Source: an uncultured Clostridia bacterium
GTDB taxonomy: Bacteria; Bacillota; Clostridia; Christensenellales; Pumilibacteraceae
DNA: 29,240 bases
Assembly: GCA_934229275.1 (NCBI GenBank)
Contig: CAKQDN010000023.1
Coordinates: 1 to 29,240 of the forward strand
Reading direction: 5' to 3'
Made by a program: the position numbers and the translations under genes. Each line of letters begins with the position of its first letter. Positions within the stretch are counted from its first letter, which is position 1. This document shows positions 22,911 to 29,240 of the stretch, piece after piece. A model generated the notes under the pieces. The model ran no database searches, was not told the origin of the DNA, and was given only the letters and a program-made list of their open reading frames with translations.

Positions 22911-25900
22911 TCATTTCGCCATACAGGGAACAACAAAAATGCCTTCCCCTACGCCGATGTTTAAAACTACCTCGCCGCTCGCATTTAACGACGCGAATTT
23001 TCTGATTCCTCGTTCATAGTATATCACAGCATTGTATTTCGACGTATCGAATGCGATTGTAACCGTGTCTGTAAGATTCTTCGAGGTATCGTTATAATTA
23101 ACGACCGTTAAAGCAAGATTTCCCTTTGCGTCTTTCAAATAACCATACAACGTATCTTGCGTTGAAGAAACCTTGTTTACGCCGCCGACATCGGAAAGCG
23201 CAGTTCTGCCGATATTCTGAAAAGAAAAATTCGACGTTGAAGCCAAAACATCACTGTTTTTCATCGTTTTGCCGGCATCCGTTGTAAAAATTCCTTGATA
23301 ATCGTAACCTTTAATCACCTTTTCAAAGTTTTTCAACTCCGAAATCGCCGTTTTTACGCTGTAATAAATTGCGGTTCTGTTGCCGTTTCTGTCAATCATT
23401 CCCGTTTGCATTTCGGAAAACTCATCGTTTTCAATCGTTGTGGCATAAGAAAATAATCCTATGCCGTCAACGCCGAAAGCCATAAGCGACATCGCTTGCA
23501 ATCTGATATCTTCCACCGCAGGCACTCTGTCATGACCGCCCGCAGTTTTCTCTCCGAAAGGCGTGGTTTGTATAAAAATGTTTGTCTTTGCGTTGTATTC
23601 TTTCGCTACTTCCACCACATCCTGAATATCCGACAACCAGCCGTCATCCAGACATTTGTTTCCGTCTGCGTCATACACCAAAGGGTATCTGTCTACCGAA
23701 AGCCACTTTTCGCCCGTTTCAAGCTTTGATAAAACGTTCTCGCAAAAAAATCTTAAATATGCTTTATAATCGCCGTTAAAATCAGTTTCAATCCCCGACC
23801 AGAACGACGGAAACAAATTTACGTACAAAGTCTTGTTGTTAAAGTTTTTTTTTACTTCTTCAAGCTTATTCGCAATATTTTCGATTTCATATTTCGTCGG
23901 TTCGTCGATCACATACCCGGCAACGGCGTCGTAACCCATAAACGCCGCCGCTCTTTCGTTATCACCCAAAGAAGGGAACGTTCTATATCCGTCGTTTCCT
24001 TCCAGCGCGGAAATATATACTTTAAGTCCCGCCGCCTGAATCGCTTGTAACACCCTTTCACTTGTGCTTGCGTTTTCAAAATATTCCGTCGTGCTCCCCG
24101 CAAACGAGGCAAACAAAACGTCGATACCCGCGTCTTTTGCGTATTTTGCGGTTGTTGCGATATTTGCCGGAACCTCAAACGCACCTATAACGACTTGATC
24201 GTCGACGATTTCTTCAACGATTCCGATGCTTTCTACTTTATTTACAATCTCTTCGCAAACGGACAGCGCATCGCCCGTAATACCTGCTGCTATCGCGTTT
24301 TTAGCAACTGTATATACCGAACGAGTGTTATCGTCTTCAATCGAATAAACTCTGATTGCCTCCGATTTATCTTCGTAATTGATAAGAAGATATGCGTTTG
24401 CCGTAAATTCCGCGGTATAATAATCTTCCGGAATTTCTAAGATAACGCCGCTATAAACAATAGACCCGTTTTCAATGTAAAATCTTTCACCGGACGTAGA
24501 TATAATTGCGTTGTCGGAACCTCTTTGCAATTCAATGCCGAACGAAATATTATTTTCGCCGACAATCGCCTTTAACGAATTATATTCCGACTCGCTTAAA
24601 TTTGCGGAAAATCTCAATCCGATCGGAGCGACATACCTGATCGAACCGCCGTGCTTCATTTTAAACGCAACTCTTATCACTTCGATTTCGGCTTCGCCCG
24701 AAACGGTAAGCACATAATCTTCCGAATAAAGTTTTCCGCCTATTTTGTACCCCGCAACAATTTGCGTATCGCTGTTTTTGATGCCTAAATCAGATAATTT
24801 TACCTTGTTCCCCACTGCTTTATTAGTGGTAGAATTGCCGTCTTTTATGATTAATTTATAGCCTTCTTTGTATACTGCAACGGCATTTTTATTTGAATTA
24901 TAATCGTAAATCGTCGCAGAACTGATAGCAACGCCGTCGATCTCCCAATGACCGACGTACCCCTCTCTTTCGGGTACGGCAGGCAGATTGGTAAGCGTTC
25001 CCCCCTCCACTACGGAAATAGGATCTGCAATTTTTTCGGTTATAGTGAAGTTTTTAAGTTGAAAAGCTTTACGATTCCAATCGGTAAACCGTAAGTACGA
25101 AATATCCGCACTCGGCGTATAGTCAACCGAAACAGTACTCCATGCTGTTCCCCCTGTTTGAATAACGCCATTACTGTCTATTGTAGCATCCCCAACCACA
25201 AAAGCGCCACCGAATATCGTATTCCATGACTGCTCGCCATTTTTATTTTTGTCCGCATAAACCCAACATCCGTTAGCCGTCTCATCATTAAATTTGATAT
25301 CCATTTTTATGGTATAAGTATTCCACGCTTTCAACGAAATAGCAGGAGAATAACCATCAGTCCCATCAGCAAATGAAAGAGTCAAAACGTCATCGGCTAT
25401 TGTGGCATATCCGTCGGCCCACCCTTCTTTTATCATATTCGTAGGCTCGCCCATAAAAGACAACGTAAAAGATTCTTTCTCGTTATACCACTTTCCATCT
25501 GAATGTTTATAGAAAGTAAAGCCGCTCTCAATATACCTATACGTACTGTCTGTTAATTTATACGCCCCCTCGGGGAAAGTCAATTCCACACAATCGTCCA
25601 ACGTGTCTTTGTTAAACTTTATATAAATTATACTTTTATCGAGTTGTAAGTAATTAGAATCGATACTTTTCGTTGTCCCGTCAGTCTTCTTTGCTGTAAA
25701 AGTCTGTTTCTGATCGGCAAAAACGCCCCAACTTCCGGAAATAAGATTATATGCCCCCTTTCTTTCAAGGTAAATATAATCGTTTTCATTTTTACCCGAG
25801 TCACAAACGGTAAAATCGGTATTTTTAAACGATGCGGCTACCCAAGTATCGTTTACGCTTCTTATAACGAGATCGTCTTTCAGTTTTATTTTTCCGCCAG

Positions 25901-26339
25901 AATACAGTCCCGCTTTCATTGTTGCCGATTTCCACAAAGAAATATCAAGCGGCAAAGCAAACACAGAAGCCGTTTTATTTATATCGCCAAGAGTCTCCGT
26001 CCACCCGCCGTACCATTGATTTTCGGTTGTACCGTCTGTTTTTTCAATCACGAACAGCGGATCGGTCCCATCGGGATGATTCTCCCAAGCATCCCCTCTC
26101 GTCAGACCGTTGTATATATTTGCCTCACCGCCATAATATGTCAAGTATAAAAGCGTTCTGTTATGCGATGTATCTTGATTAAAGATTTGCACAACGAAAT
26201 CTTTCGCTTCCACTTCTACGGGCGTATCCTCCGCATACGCATTCCCCTCGGCTCTTTTGGTAAAAAGAGCCGCACATACGAACACAATAAAGCAAATCAT
26301 AAGACTTACCAGAATTGTATTCCTTTTTGTTCTCATCAC
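22911..26339 (-). CDS. Large secreted multidomain protein with C-terminal TIM-barrel hydrolase-like domain
   Basis: This 1142-aa protein has a signal peptide (hydrophobic 9-26, cleavage near AYA at 36). Next come an N-terminal beta region (40-165), module C (about 167-288; FADQKQTFTAKKTDG, LQLDKS), module A (291-489; nearly identical to the 699-aa protein) and a short domain to about 555. A domain common in Firmicutes surface proteins follows (GGSIRYVAPIGLRFSANL, then NTRSVYTVAKNAI; 555-705). A barrel spans about 715-1010, with DAVAGYVIDEPTKYE (E813), NLFPSFWSG, WLSVDRYPLVYD and FGVDGIGLFSYAT. A final beta domain ends at CMAK with no anchor, so it is probably released or held non-covalently. 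The barrel implies a glycosidase; the substrate is unknown. AGGAGG precedes the ATG; a second ATG is adjacent. First gene of the minus-strand operon. Confidence 0.85.
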   Translation of the reverse strand: MMRTKRNTILVSLMICFIVFVCAALFTKRAEGNAYAEDTPVEVEAKDFVVQIFNQDTSHNRTLLYLTYYGGEANIYNGLTRGDAWENHPDGTDPLFVIEKTDGTTENQWYGGWTETLGDINKTASVFALPLDISLWKSATMKAGLYSGGKIKLKDDLVIRSVNDTWVAASFKNTDFTVCDSGKNENDYIYLERKGAYNLISGSWGVFADQKQTFTAKKTDGTTKSIDSNYLQLDKSIIYIKFNKDTLDDCVELTFPEGAYKLTDSTYRYIESGFTFYKHSDGKWYNEKESFTLSFMGEPTNMIKEGWADGYATIADDVLTLSFADGTDGYSPAISLKAWNTYTIKMDIKFNDETANGCWVYADKNKNGEQSWNTIFGGAFVVGDATIDSNGVIQTGGTAWSTVSVDYTPSADISYLRFTDWNRKAFQLKNFTITEKIADPISVVEGGTLTNLPAVPEREGYVGHWEIDGVAISSATIYDYNSNKNAVAVYKEGYKLIIKDGNSTTNKAVGNKVKLSDLGIKNSDTQIVAGYKIGGKLYSEDYVLTVSGEAEIEVIRVAFKMKHGGSIRYVAPIGLRFSANLSESEYNSLKAIVGENNISFGIELQRGSDNAIISTSGERFYIENGSIVYSGVILEIPEDYYTAEFTANAYLLINYEDKSEAIRVYSIEDDNTRSVYTVAKNAIAAGITGDALSVCEEIVNKVESIGIVEEIVDDQVVIGAFEVPANIATTAKYAKDAGIDVLFASFAGSTTEYFENASTSERVLQAIQAAGLKVYISALEGNDGYRTFPSLGDNERAAAFMGYDAVAGYVIDEPTKYEIENIANKLEEVKKNFNNKTLYVNLFPSFWSGIETDFNGDYKAYLRFFCENVLSKLETGEKWLSVDRYPLVYDADGNKCLDDGWLSDIQDVVEVAKEYNAKTNIFIQTTPFGEKTAGGHDRVPAVEDIRLQAMSLMAFGVDGIGLFSYATTIENDEFSEMQTGMIDRNGNRTAIYYSVKTAISELKNFEKVIKGYDYQGIFTTDAGKTMKNSDVLASTSNFSFQNIGRTALSDVGGVNKVSSTQDTLYGYLKDAKGNLALTVVNYNDTSKNLTDTVTIAFDTSKYNAVIYYERGIRKFASLNASGEVVLNIGVGEGIFVVPCMAK
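24873..25469 (-). repeat. Duplicated surface module, copy 2 (in the 1142-aa protein)
   Basis: This codes for residues 291-489 of the 1142-aa protein; it is the partner of 20665-21261. The two copies differ by scattered substitutions and small indels, for example around residues 363-370. Confidence 0.9.
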
Positions 26340-26394
26340 TCTACCTCCTGCTTGTTTTATTTATAATTCCGCGATGCTGCGGATTATCATATTT

Positions 26395-26423
26395 ATTTTA
26401 TCTCATTTGTTTATAGAAAGCAA
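26395..26423 (-). promoter_or_regulatory. Sigma-A promoter for the 1142-aa protein operon
   Basis: On the minus strand TTGCTT (26418-26423) and TAAAAT (26395-26400) are 17 bp apart. The -35 box is weaker than that of the paralogous promoter at 21458, as expected if an activator is needed. The operator half-site starts 7 bp upstream of the -35 box. Confidence 0.75.
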
Positions 26424-26430
26424 TACCGAG

Positions 26431-26458
26431 AACCGACGAATTTTTGTTCTAAACCGAC
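26431..26458 (-). promoter_or_regulatory. Putative AraC-type operator, copy 2 (divergent intergenic region)
   Basis: Two identical AACCGAC half-sites at 26431-26437 and 26452-26458 are 21 bp apart (start to start). The element lies between the AraC gene promoter (its -35 starts 8 bp further on) and the promoter of the surface operon, so one bound regulator could control both directions. Confidence 0.75.
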
Positions 26459-26466
26459 TTTTTTAT

Positions 26467-26495
26467 TTGACTAACAAAAAATTTTATGGTATAAT
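26467..26495 (+). promoter_or_regulatory. Consensus promoter of the AraC-family regulator gene
   Basis: TTGACT (26467-26472), a 17-bp spacer and TATAAT (26490-26495) preceded by TGG give a near-perfect sigma-A promoter. The start site would fall near 26502, with a leader of about 20 bases containing GCGGAGA before the ATG at 26521. Confidence 0.85.
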
Positions 26496-26520
26496 TAAAA
26501 AAAGCGGAGATTTCTTATTT

Positions 26521-27375
26521 ATGAAAAAGCAATCCGAAAAAGTGGCTACTTTTAATTATTTTGATTGGGCCGTACCCGATACCACGCAAAAATTTCATAT
26601 TTATGCGCGAAAAACCGTAGATGAATCTTCTATGCTCCACCGACATACTTATATAGAATTTTTCTACGTTACAGAAGGCTCGGGAACACACATATTAAAC
26701 GGCGAAAATCTTACCGTAGAAGCAGGCGCGGCGTGTTTGCTCACCCAAAACGACGTACACGGATTTTATTACGACGGACACGGCGAATTCCGCCATATAG
26801 ACATATTGATTGAAACAAAATTTTTTAAAGACGCCTGCAATTTTTTCCACGCCGATTTATATAAAGAATTAACGGAAGGAAAAATTTCGAAAAAAGCCGT
26901 TTTATCGTCCGAACAAATTGCAACGCTCAATAAGTACGTACCATATTTATTGCTGTCGCCGAATAATATTTTGCATACTTTGGCGGCAAAATCGATTTTG
27001 TCTACTATATTGCTTTTGCTTACGGATAATTATTTTGAGAAAAACGAAAAAGATTTCCCGGAATGGCTTATAAAACTGCTTGCTAAATTAAACAGTCCCG
27101 ATAATTTTGCTTCTTCCGTTGCAGATTTGGCAGAAGAGTTTGCATATAATCAAGACTATATGCGCCGCATTTTTAAGGAAAGGATCGGCTCTACAATGAC
27201 AAACTATTTCAATCAAAGAAAACTCGATTACGCTTACCAACTTTTACAAGATACAAATTATTCCATTGAACAAATCAGTGAAATCGTAGGTATCAACAAC
27301 GTTTCTCATTTTTATCATTTATTCAAAAAGCAATATCATCGAACCCCCGCCGAAATTAAAAAAAGAACGATTTAA
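26521..27375 (+). CDS. AraC-family transcriptional regulator (cupin plus double HTH)
   Basis: This 284-aa regulator has an N-terminal cupin-type sensing domain: LHRHTYIEFFYVTEGSGTHI (39-58) and LTQNDVHGFYY (74-84). The C-terminal AraC DNA-binding domain has two HTH motifs: the first around 199-220 (VADLAEEFAYNQDYMRRIFK) and the second around 248-272 (SIEQISEIVGINNVSHFYHL), ending FKKQYHRTPAEIKK. I use the ATG at 26521 rather than upstream in-frame codons, because the promoter's expected start (about 26502) and the GCGGAGA site fall just before it. It is divergent from the surface-glycan operon and is the obvious local regulator. The paired 21-bp-spaced half-sites fit two HTHs per monomer contacting successive major grooves. 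The inducing sugar is unknown. Confidence 0.93.
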   Translation: MKKQSEKVATFNYFDWAVPDTTQKFHIYARKTVDESSMLHRHTYIEFFYVTEGSGTHILNGENLTVEAGAACLLTQNDVHGFYYDGHGEFRHIDILIETKFFKDACNFFHADLYKELTEGKISKKAVLSSEQIATLNKYVPYLLLSPNNILHTLAAKSILSTILLLLTDNYFEKNEKDFPEWLIKLLAKLNSPDNFASSVADLAEEFAYNQDYMRRIFKERIGSTMTNYFNQRKLDYAYQLLQDTNYSIEQISEIVGINNVSHFYHLFKKQYHRTPAEIKKRTI

Positions 27376-27427
27376 GTTTGTTTTTAACAGTATTATAGAT
27401 TGTTTATTGCATAACTTTATAAAATAT

Positions 27428-27465
27428 AAGCAGCGTCGCGTATCGACTCTGCTTGTAAAAATTTT
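27428..27465 (+). terminator. Probable terminator after the AraC gene
   Basis: AAGCAG (27428-27433) pairs with CTGCTT (27449-27454), with inner GTCG/CGAC pairs and one C/T mismatch. TAAAAATTTTTT follows after one base, so the U-tract is offset. It has T-rich sequence on the other side too and may work both ways. Confidence 0.5.
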
Positions 27466-27629
27466 TTACAACTAATTTCTTAAGATTTCCGCTGTTTTTC
27501 GCTCTTCGGAAAACAAGTTTAAACTGATGATTTAATATAATTTTATTGTTTTTTCCCGATCGATTTTTTATATCAGAAAAAGTCTCAGCCGTCAAGGGAA
27601 GAAAATATTGCTTAAAAAATTTACGCCGC

Positions 27630-27661
27630 CCGCAACGCAATTTTTTCGTTGCGGCTTTTTT
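27630..27661 (+). terminator. Strong intrinsic terminator
   Basis: CCGCAACG (27630-27637) and CGTTGCGG (27647-27654) form a perfect 8-bp stem with a 9-base loop, followed by CTTTTTT. Classic rho-independent form on the plus strand. Confidence 0.85.
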
Positions 27662-27741
27662 ATTATAAATTTTTCCGTTTTTACGCCGCCCTTGACTGCT
27701 TTGCCTTTTTCCGATGATATTTTTGGCGTAGGTTATAAAGT

Positions 27742-27774
27742 TCAGCCGTAGTTCGGCTGAGTTTTGTGTTTTTT
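27742..27774 (+). terminator. Intrinsic terminator
   Basis: TCAGCCG (27742-27748) and CGGCTGA (27754-27760) form a perfect 7-bp stem with a 5-base loop, followed by GTTTTGTGTTTTTT. Plus-strand orientation, although no plus-strand gene lies between it and the previous terminator. Confidence 0.75.
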
Positions 27775-27796
27775 AGAAAAACCAAAATTTTCACAA

Positions 27797-27824
27797 ACAA
27801 AAAGCCGCCCGAAAACGAGCGGCT
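27797..27824 (-). terminator. Strong intrinsic terminator of the WYL operon
   Basis: On the minus strand AGCCGCTCG and CGGGCGGCT (plus positions 27816-27824 and 27803-27811) form a 9-bp stem with one G-U pair and a 4-base loop, then TTTTTG. It lies 20 bases beyond the stop of the frameshifted small gene. Confidence 0.85.
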
Positions 27825-27843
27825 CAAATTACAATCGACTGTT

Positions 27844-28211
27844 TTATTTTAATTTTTTATCATTATATTTCGGAAACTGCGGATTTAATACGTAATCTTT
27901 TAAAGCCACACTCTTATCCCTGCCGGGGCACATAATGTAGTAGGGCGGAATATCGTTAAGCTTTTTCAAAATCATCTTTTTCAGCTTCTTCTTTGCAAAG
28001 AATAGTTTTATAGGATTAATTTTGGGAATATCCTGTTCGGATATTTCACCTTTAATACCGCCAAACTTTTTAACCCTTTCGACTATATAGCGCAAATCGT
28101 ACCTTGCCGGATTGACTTCGATTATTTCCTTATCGAGCTTCGTCAGCTTATAAACGGCTTTGAGTGGAGTTCTTACTGAAGTTTCTATTGTGCATAAAAT
28201 AATGTTTTCAT
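27844..28211 (-). pseudogene. Small conserved-looking gene broken by a one-base frameshift
   Basis: An ATG at 28209-28211 has an ideal AGGAGGA site 7 bases upstream, 12 bases after the WYL gene ends. That frame stops after only 8 codons (MKTLFYAQ, TAG). The frame one base back is open from there to the TAA at 27844-27846 and reads IETSVRTPLKAVYKLTKLDK, with the later motif DIPPYYIMCPGRDKSVALKD. Restoring one A in the CAATAG run gives a continuous 122-aa protein. Without it, translation could only begin at a TTG (28095) giving 83 aa. I do not recognise the family. It may be a true frameshift mutation, an assembly error or, less likely, a recoding site (no slippery heptamer is visible). Co-transcription with the WYL regulator suggests the two worked together. 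Confidence 0.6.
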
Positions 28212-28223
28212 AAATAAATCCTC

Positions 28224-29219
28224 CTATATTTCATATATTTTTTTCATTTTATCGAGATATGTCTTTATATTATCTACAACGTTTTCTGGAGAAATGACTT
28301 TAAGCTTATCCCCGAACGAACAGCACCAACCTAAAAATGTAGGGCTAACCTGCACCTCGGCTTTAAACGTAATCGTATTGTCATCAAGCGGTTCCAATGT
28401 AATGTTATCGCCGAATACGTCGAATATCACGTCCAAAAGACACATATCGGCTTGGAATTCGACTTCCTGCGTTTCGCCCTGAAACATTCCGAAAATCGTT
28501 CTCTTATGATGTTTGAGGTCAATCGACTCGCCGTTATAAGGATCTTTGCGCTGCTCTTCCACCATTTCCACCTTGTCCATTCGATCGATTCGGTAATGCA
28601 CGACGCCGGGATGTTTCCCGTAATAAGCAATCAGATAGTAATTATCGTCATCGAATATGGTTGCAAGCGGATTTACGAAATAACGTTTGTGGTCTTTACG
28701 ATATACACGCTCGTGCTTTTCATTGAAATCGAAATACTCGAACGAAACCTTTTTATTATTCTCTATCGCCGAATTGATTTCGCTTATAGCATAAAAGATA
28801 TTCTCGTTCGTGCTTTTAGTCGTATTAAATCGCACGATATTGCTTTGCAGAAGTTCGGCGCGATGGCTTCCGCCGAGATCGGCAATCTTATCAAGCAAAA
28901 CCTCTGTTTTACTCGGCGTAACAAAGCTCGAAGCCTGCACCGCATCCATAAGAATACGCAGTTCGGGAACGTCAAAACTTCTATCGGCAACACAATAGCA
29001 ATTCGACTTTCCCGGGGACTTTTCGCAAAGAACCTCGTAGCCGAAATTATTCAGCACCTCTATATCCTTATATAAAGTGCGGCGGTCGCAAACAATGCCC
29101 ATACCGGCAAGTTTATCTATAAGCTCCGTCGTCCCTATATAATGATCCTCGTCCGAGTCCTGACGTAAGATTTCGAGTAACTTCAAGAGTTTGATTTTAT
29201 AAGCGTTTTCTTGCTTCAT
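28224..29219 (-). CDS. WYL-domain transcriptional regulator
   Basis: This 331-aa protein has an N-terminal winged helix (about 8-70: LLKLLEILRQ, TTELIDKLAGMGIVCDRRTL, DIEVLNNFGYEV) and a WYL domain around 195-225, where VHYRIDRMDKVEMVEE follows YYLIAYYGKHPG. A C-terminal WCX-type extension (230-331) ends in DNIKTYLDKMKKIYEI. WYL regulators sense small ligands or nucleic acids and control many kinds of genes. The start at 29219 is close to the window edge and has no strong ribosome site, but it matches the family N-terminus. A small gene with a perfect ribosome site follows 12 bases later. A truncated relative lies at 405-716 at the other end of the window. Confidence 0.9.
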   Translation of the reverse strand: MKQENAYKIKLLKLLEILRQDSDEDHYIGTTELIDKLAGMGIVCDRRTLYKDIEVLNNFGYEVLCEKSPGKSNCYCVADRSFDVPELRILMDAVQASSFVTPSKTEVLLDKIADLGGSHRAELLQSNIVRFNTTKSTNENIFYAISEINSAIENNKKVSFEYFDFNEKHERVYRKDHKRYFVNPLATIFDDDNYYLIAYYGKHPGVVHYRIDRMDKVEMVEEQRKDPYNGESIDLKHHKRTIFGMFQGETQEVEFQADMCLLDVIFDVFGDNITLEPLDDNTITFKAEVQVSPTFLGWCCSFGDKLKVISPENVVDNIKTYLDKMKKIYEI

Positions 29220-29240
29220 CGGCTTTTACCTATACCTATC

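Larger units (their letters stand above)
27376..27843. other. Convergent intergenic region rich in terminators
   Basis: These 468 bases separate the AraC gene from the leftward WYL operon. Apart from the four hairpins listed separately I see no supported gene. A 78-codon minus-strand frame at 27404-27640 is AT-rich and crosses two hairpins, so I do not call it. The string ACGCCGCCC occurs twice (about 27623 and 27684). Confidence 0.6.

Noticed and set aside
27404..27640. 78-codon minus-strand frame in the convergent spacer
   Set aside because: It is AT-rich, Lys/Phe-heavy, crosses two hairpins and has no ribosome site.
28180..28211. Programmed -1 frameshift in the small gene after the WYL regulator
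   Set aside because: No slippery heptamer or downstream pseudoknot is visible; a simple one-base deletion explains the data better.
1..29240. CRISPR arrays, tRNA or rRNA genes, insertion sequences
   Set aside because: No regularly spaced repeats, cloverleaf-like segments, rRNA sequence or transposase motifs were seen on either strand.

Overview
The window looks like a chromosomal carbohydrate-utilisation locus from a gut-type Clostridia (Bacillota). Standard code, moderate GC, strong AGGAGG-like ribosome binding sites, lipobox lipoproteins and a MalF/MalG-type sugar ABC importer without its own ATPase all fit this. I cannot place it to genus. No rRNA, tRNA, insertion sequence or CRISPR array was seen.

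Layout. At the left edge (1-932) is a small graveyard: a minus-strand terminator, the tail of an XRE regulator, the N-terminal wing of a WYL/DeoR-type regulator, and a 58-codon chimera. The chimera joins the start of fucU (L-fucose mutarotase) to the end of fucI (L-fucose isomerase). From 933 to 26339 all genes lie on the minus strand and read right to left: a large secreted multidomain protein with a TIM barrel (1142 aa), a 54-aa peptide gene, a cytoplasmic TIM-barrel hydrolase-like protein, a second promoter, an anchored modular surface protein (699 aa), two ABC permeases, the sugar-binding lipoprotein, a DUF4091/GH123-like lipoprotein, a long lipoprotein with sugar-binding-like modules, a GH37 trehalase-family enzyme, a GH78-like enzyme, a nucleoside-hydrolase-family protein, a GH106-like enzyme and a GH112 phosphorylase. 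An AraC-family regulator reads divergently at 26521-27375. A terminator-rich convergent spacer follows, then a WYL regulator coupled to a frameshifted small gene.

How it may work (inference). Surface proteins capture or trim a complex glycan, the binding protein and permeases import fragments using an ATPase encoded elsewhere, and cytoplasmic GH37, GH78-like, GH106-like and GH112 enzymes finish the job. GH112 plus the fucU/fucI relic suggests the ancestral locus handled galactosyl-(HexNAc or rhamnose) glycans together with L-fucose; this lineage has since lost the fucose step here.

The strongest new signal is regulatory. A 28-bp element made of two AACCGAC half-sites exactly 21 bp apart occurs twice. 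Each copy sits 7 bp upstream of the -35 box of a surface-protein promoter, and one copy lies between the AraC gene and its first target. It is the likely operator of the AraC protein. Also notable are a roughly 200-residue module duplicated almost unchanged in the two surface proteins, and the fucU::fucI deletion scar.
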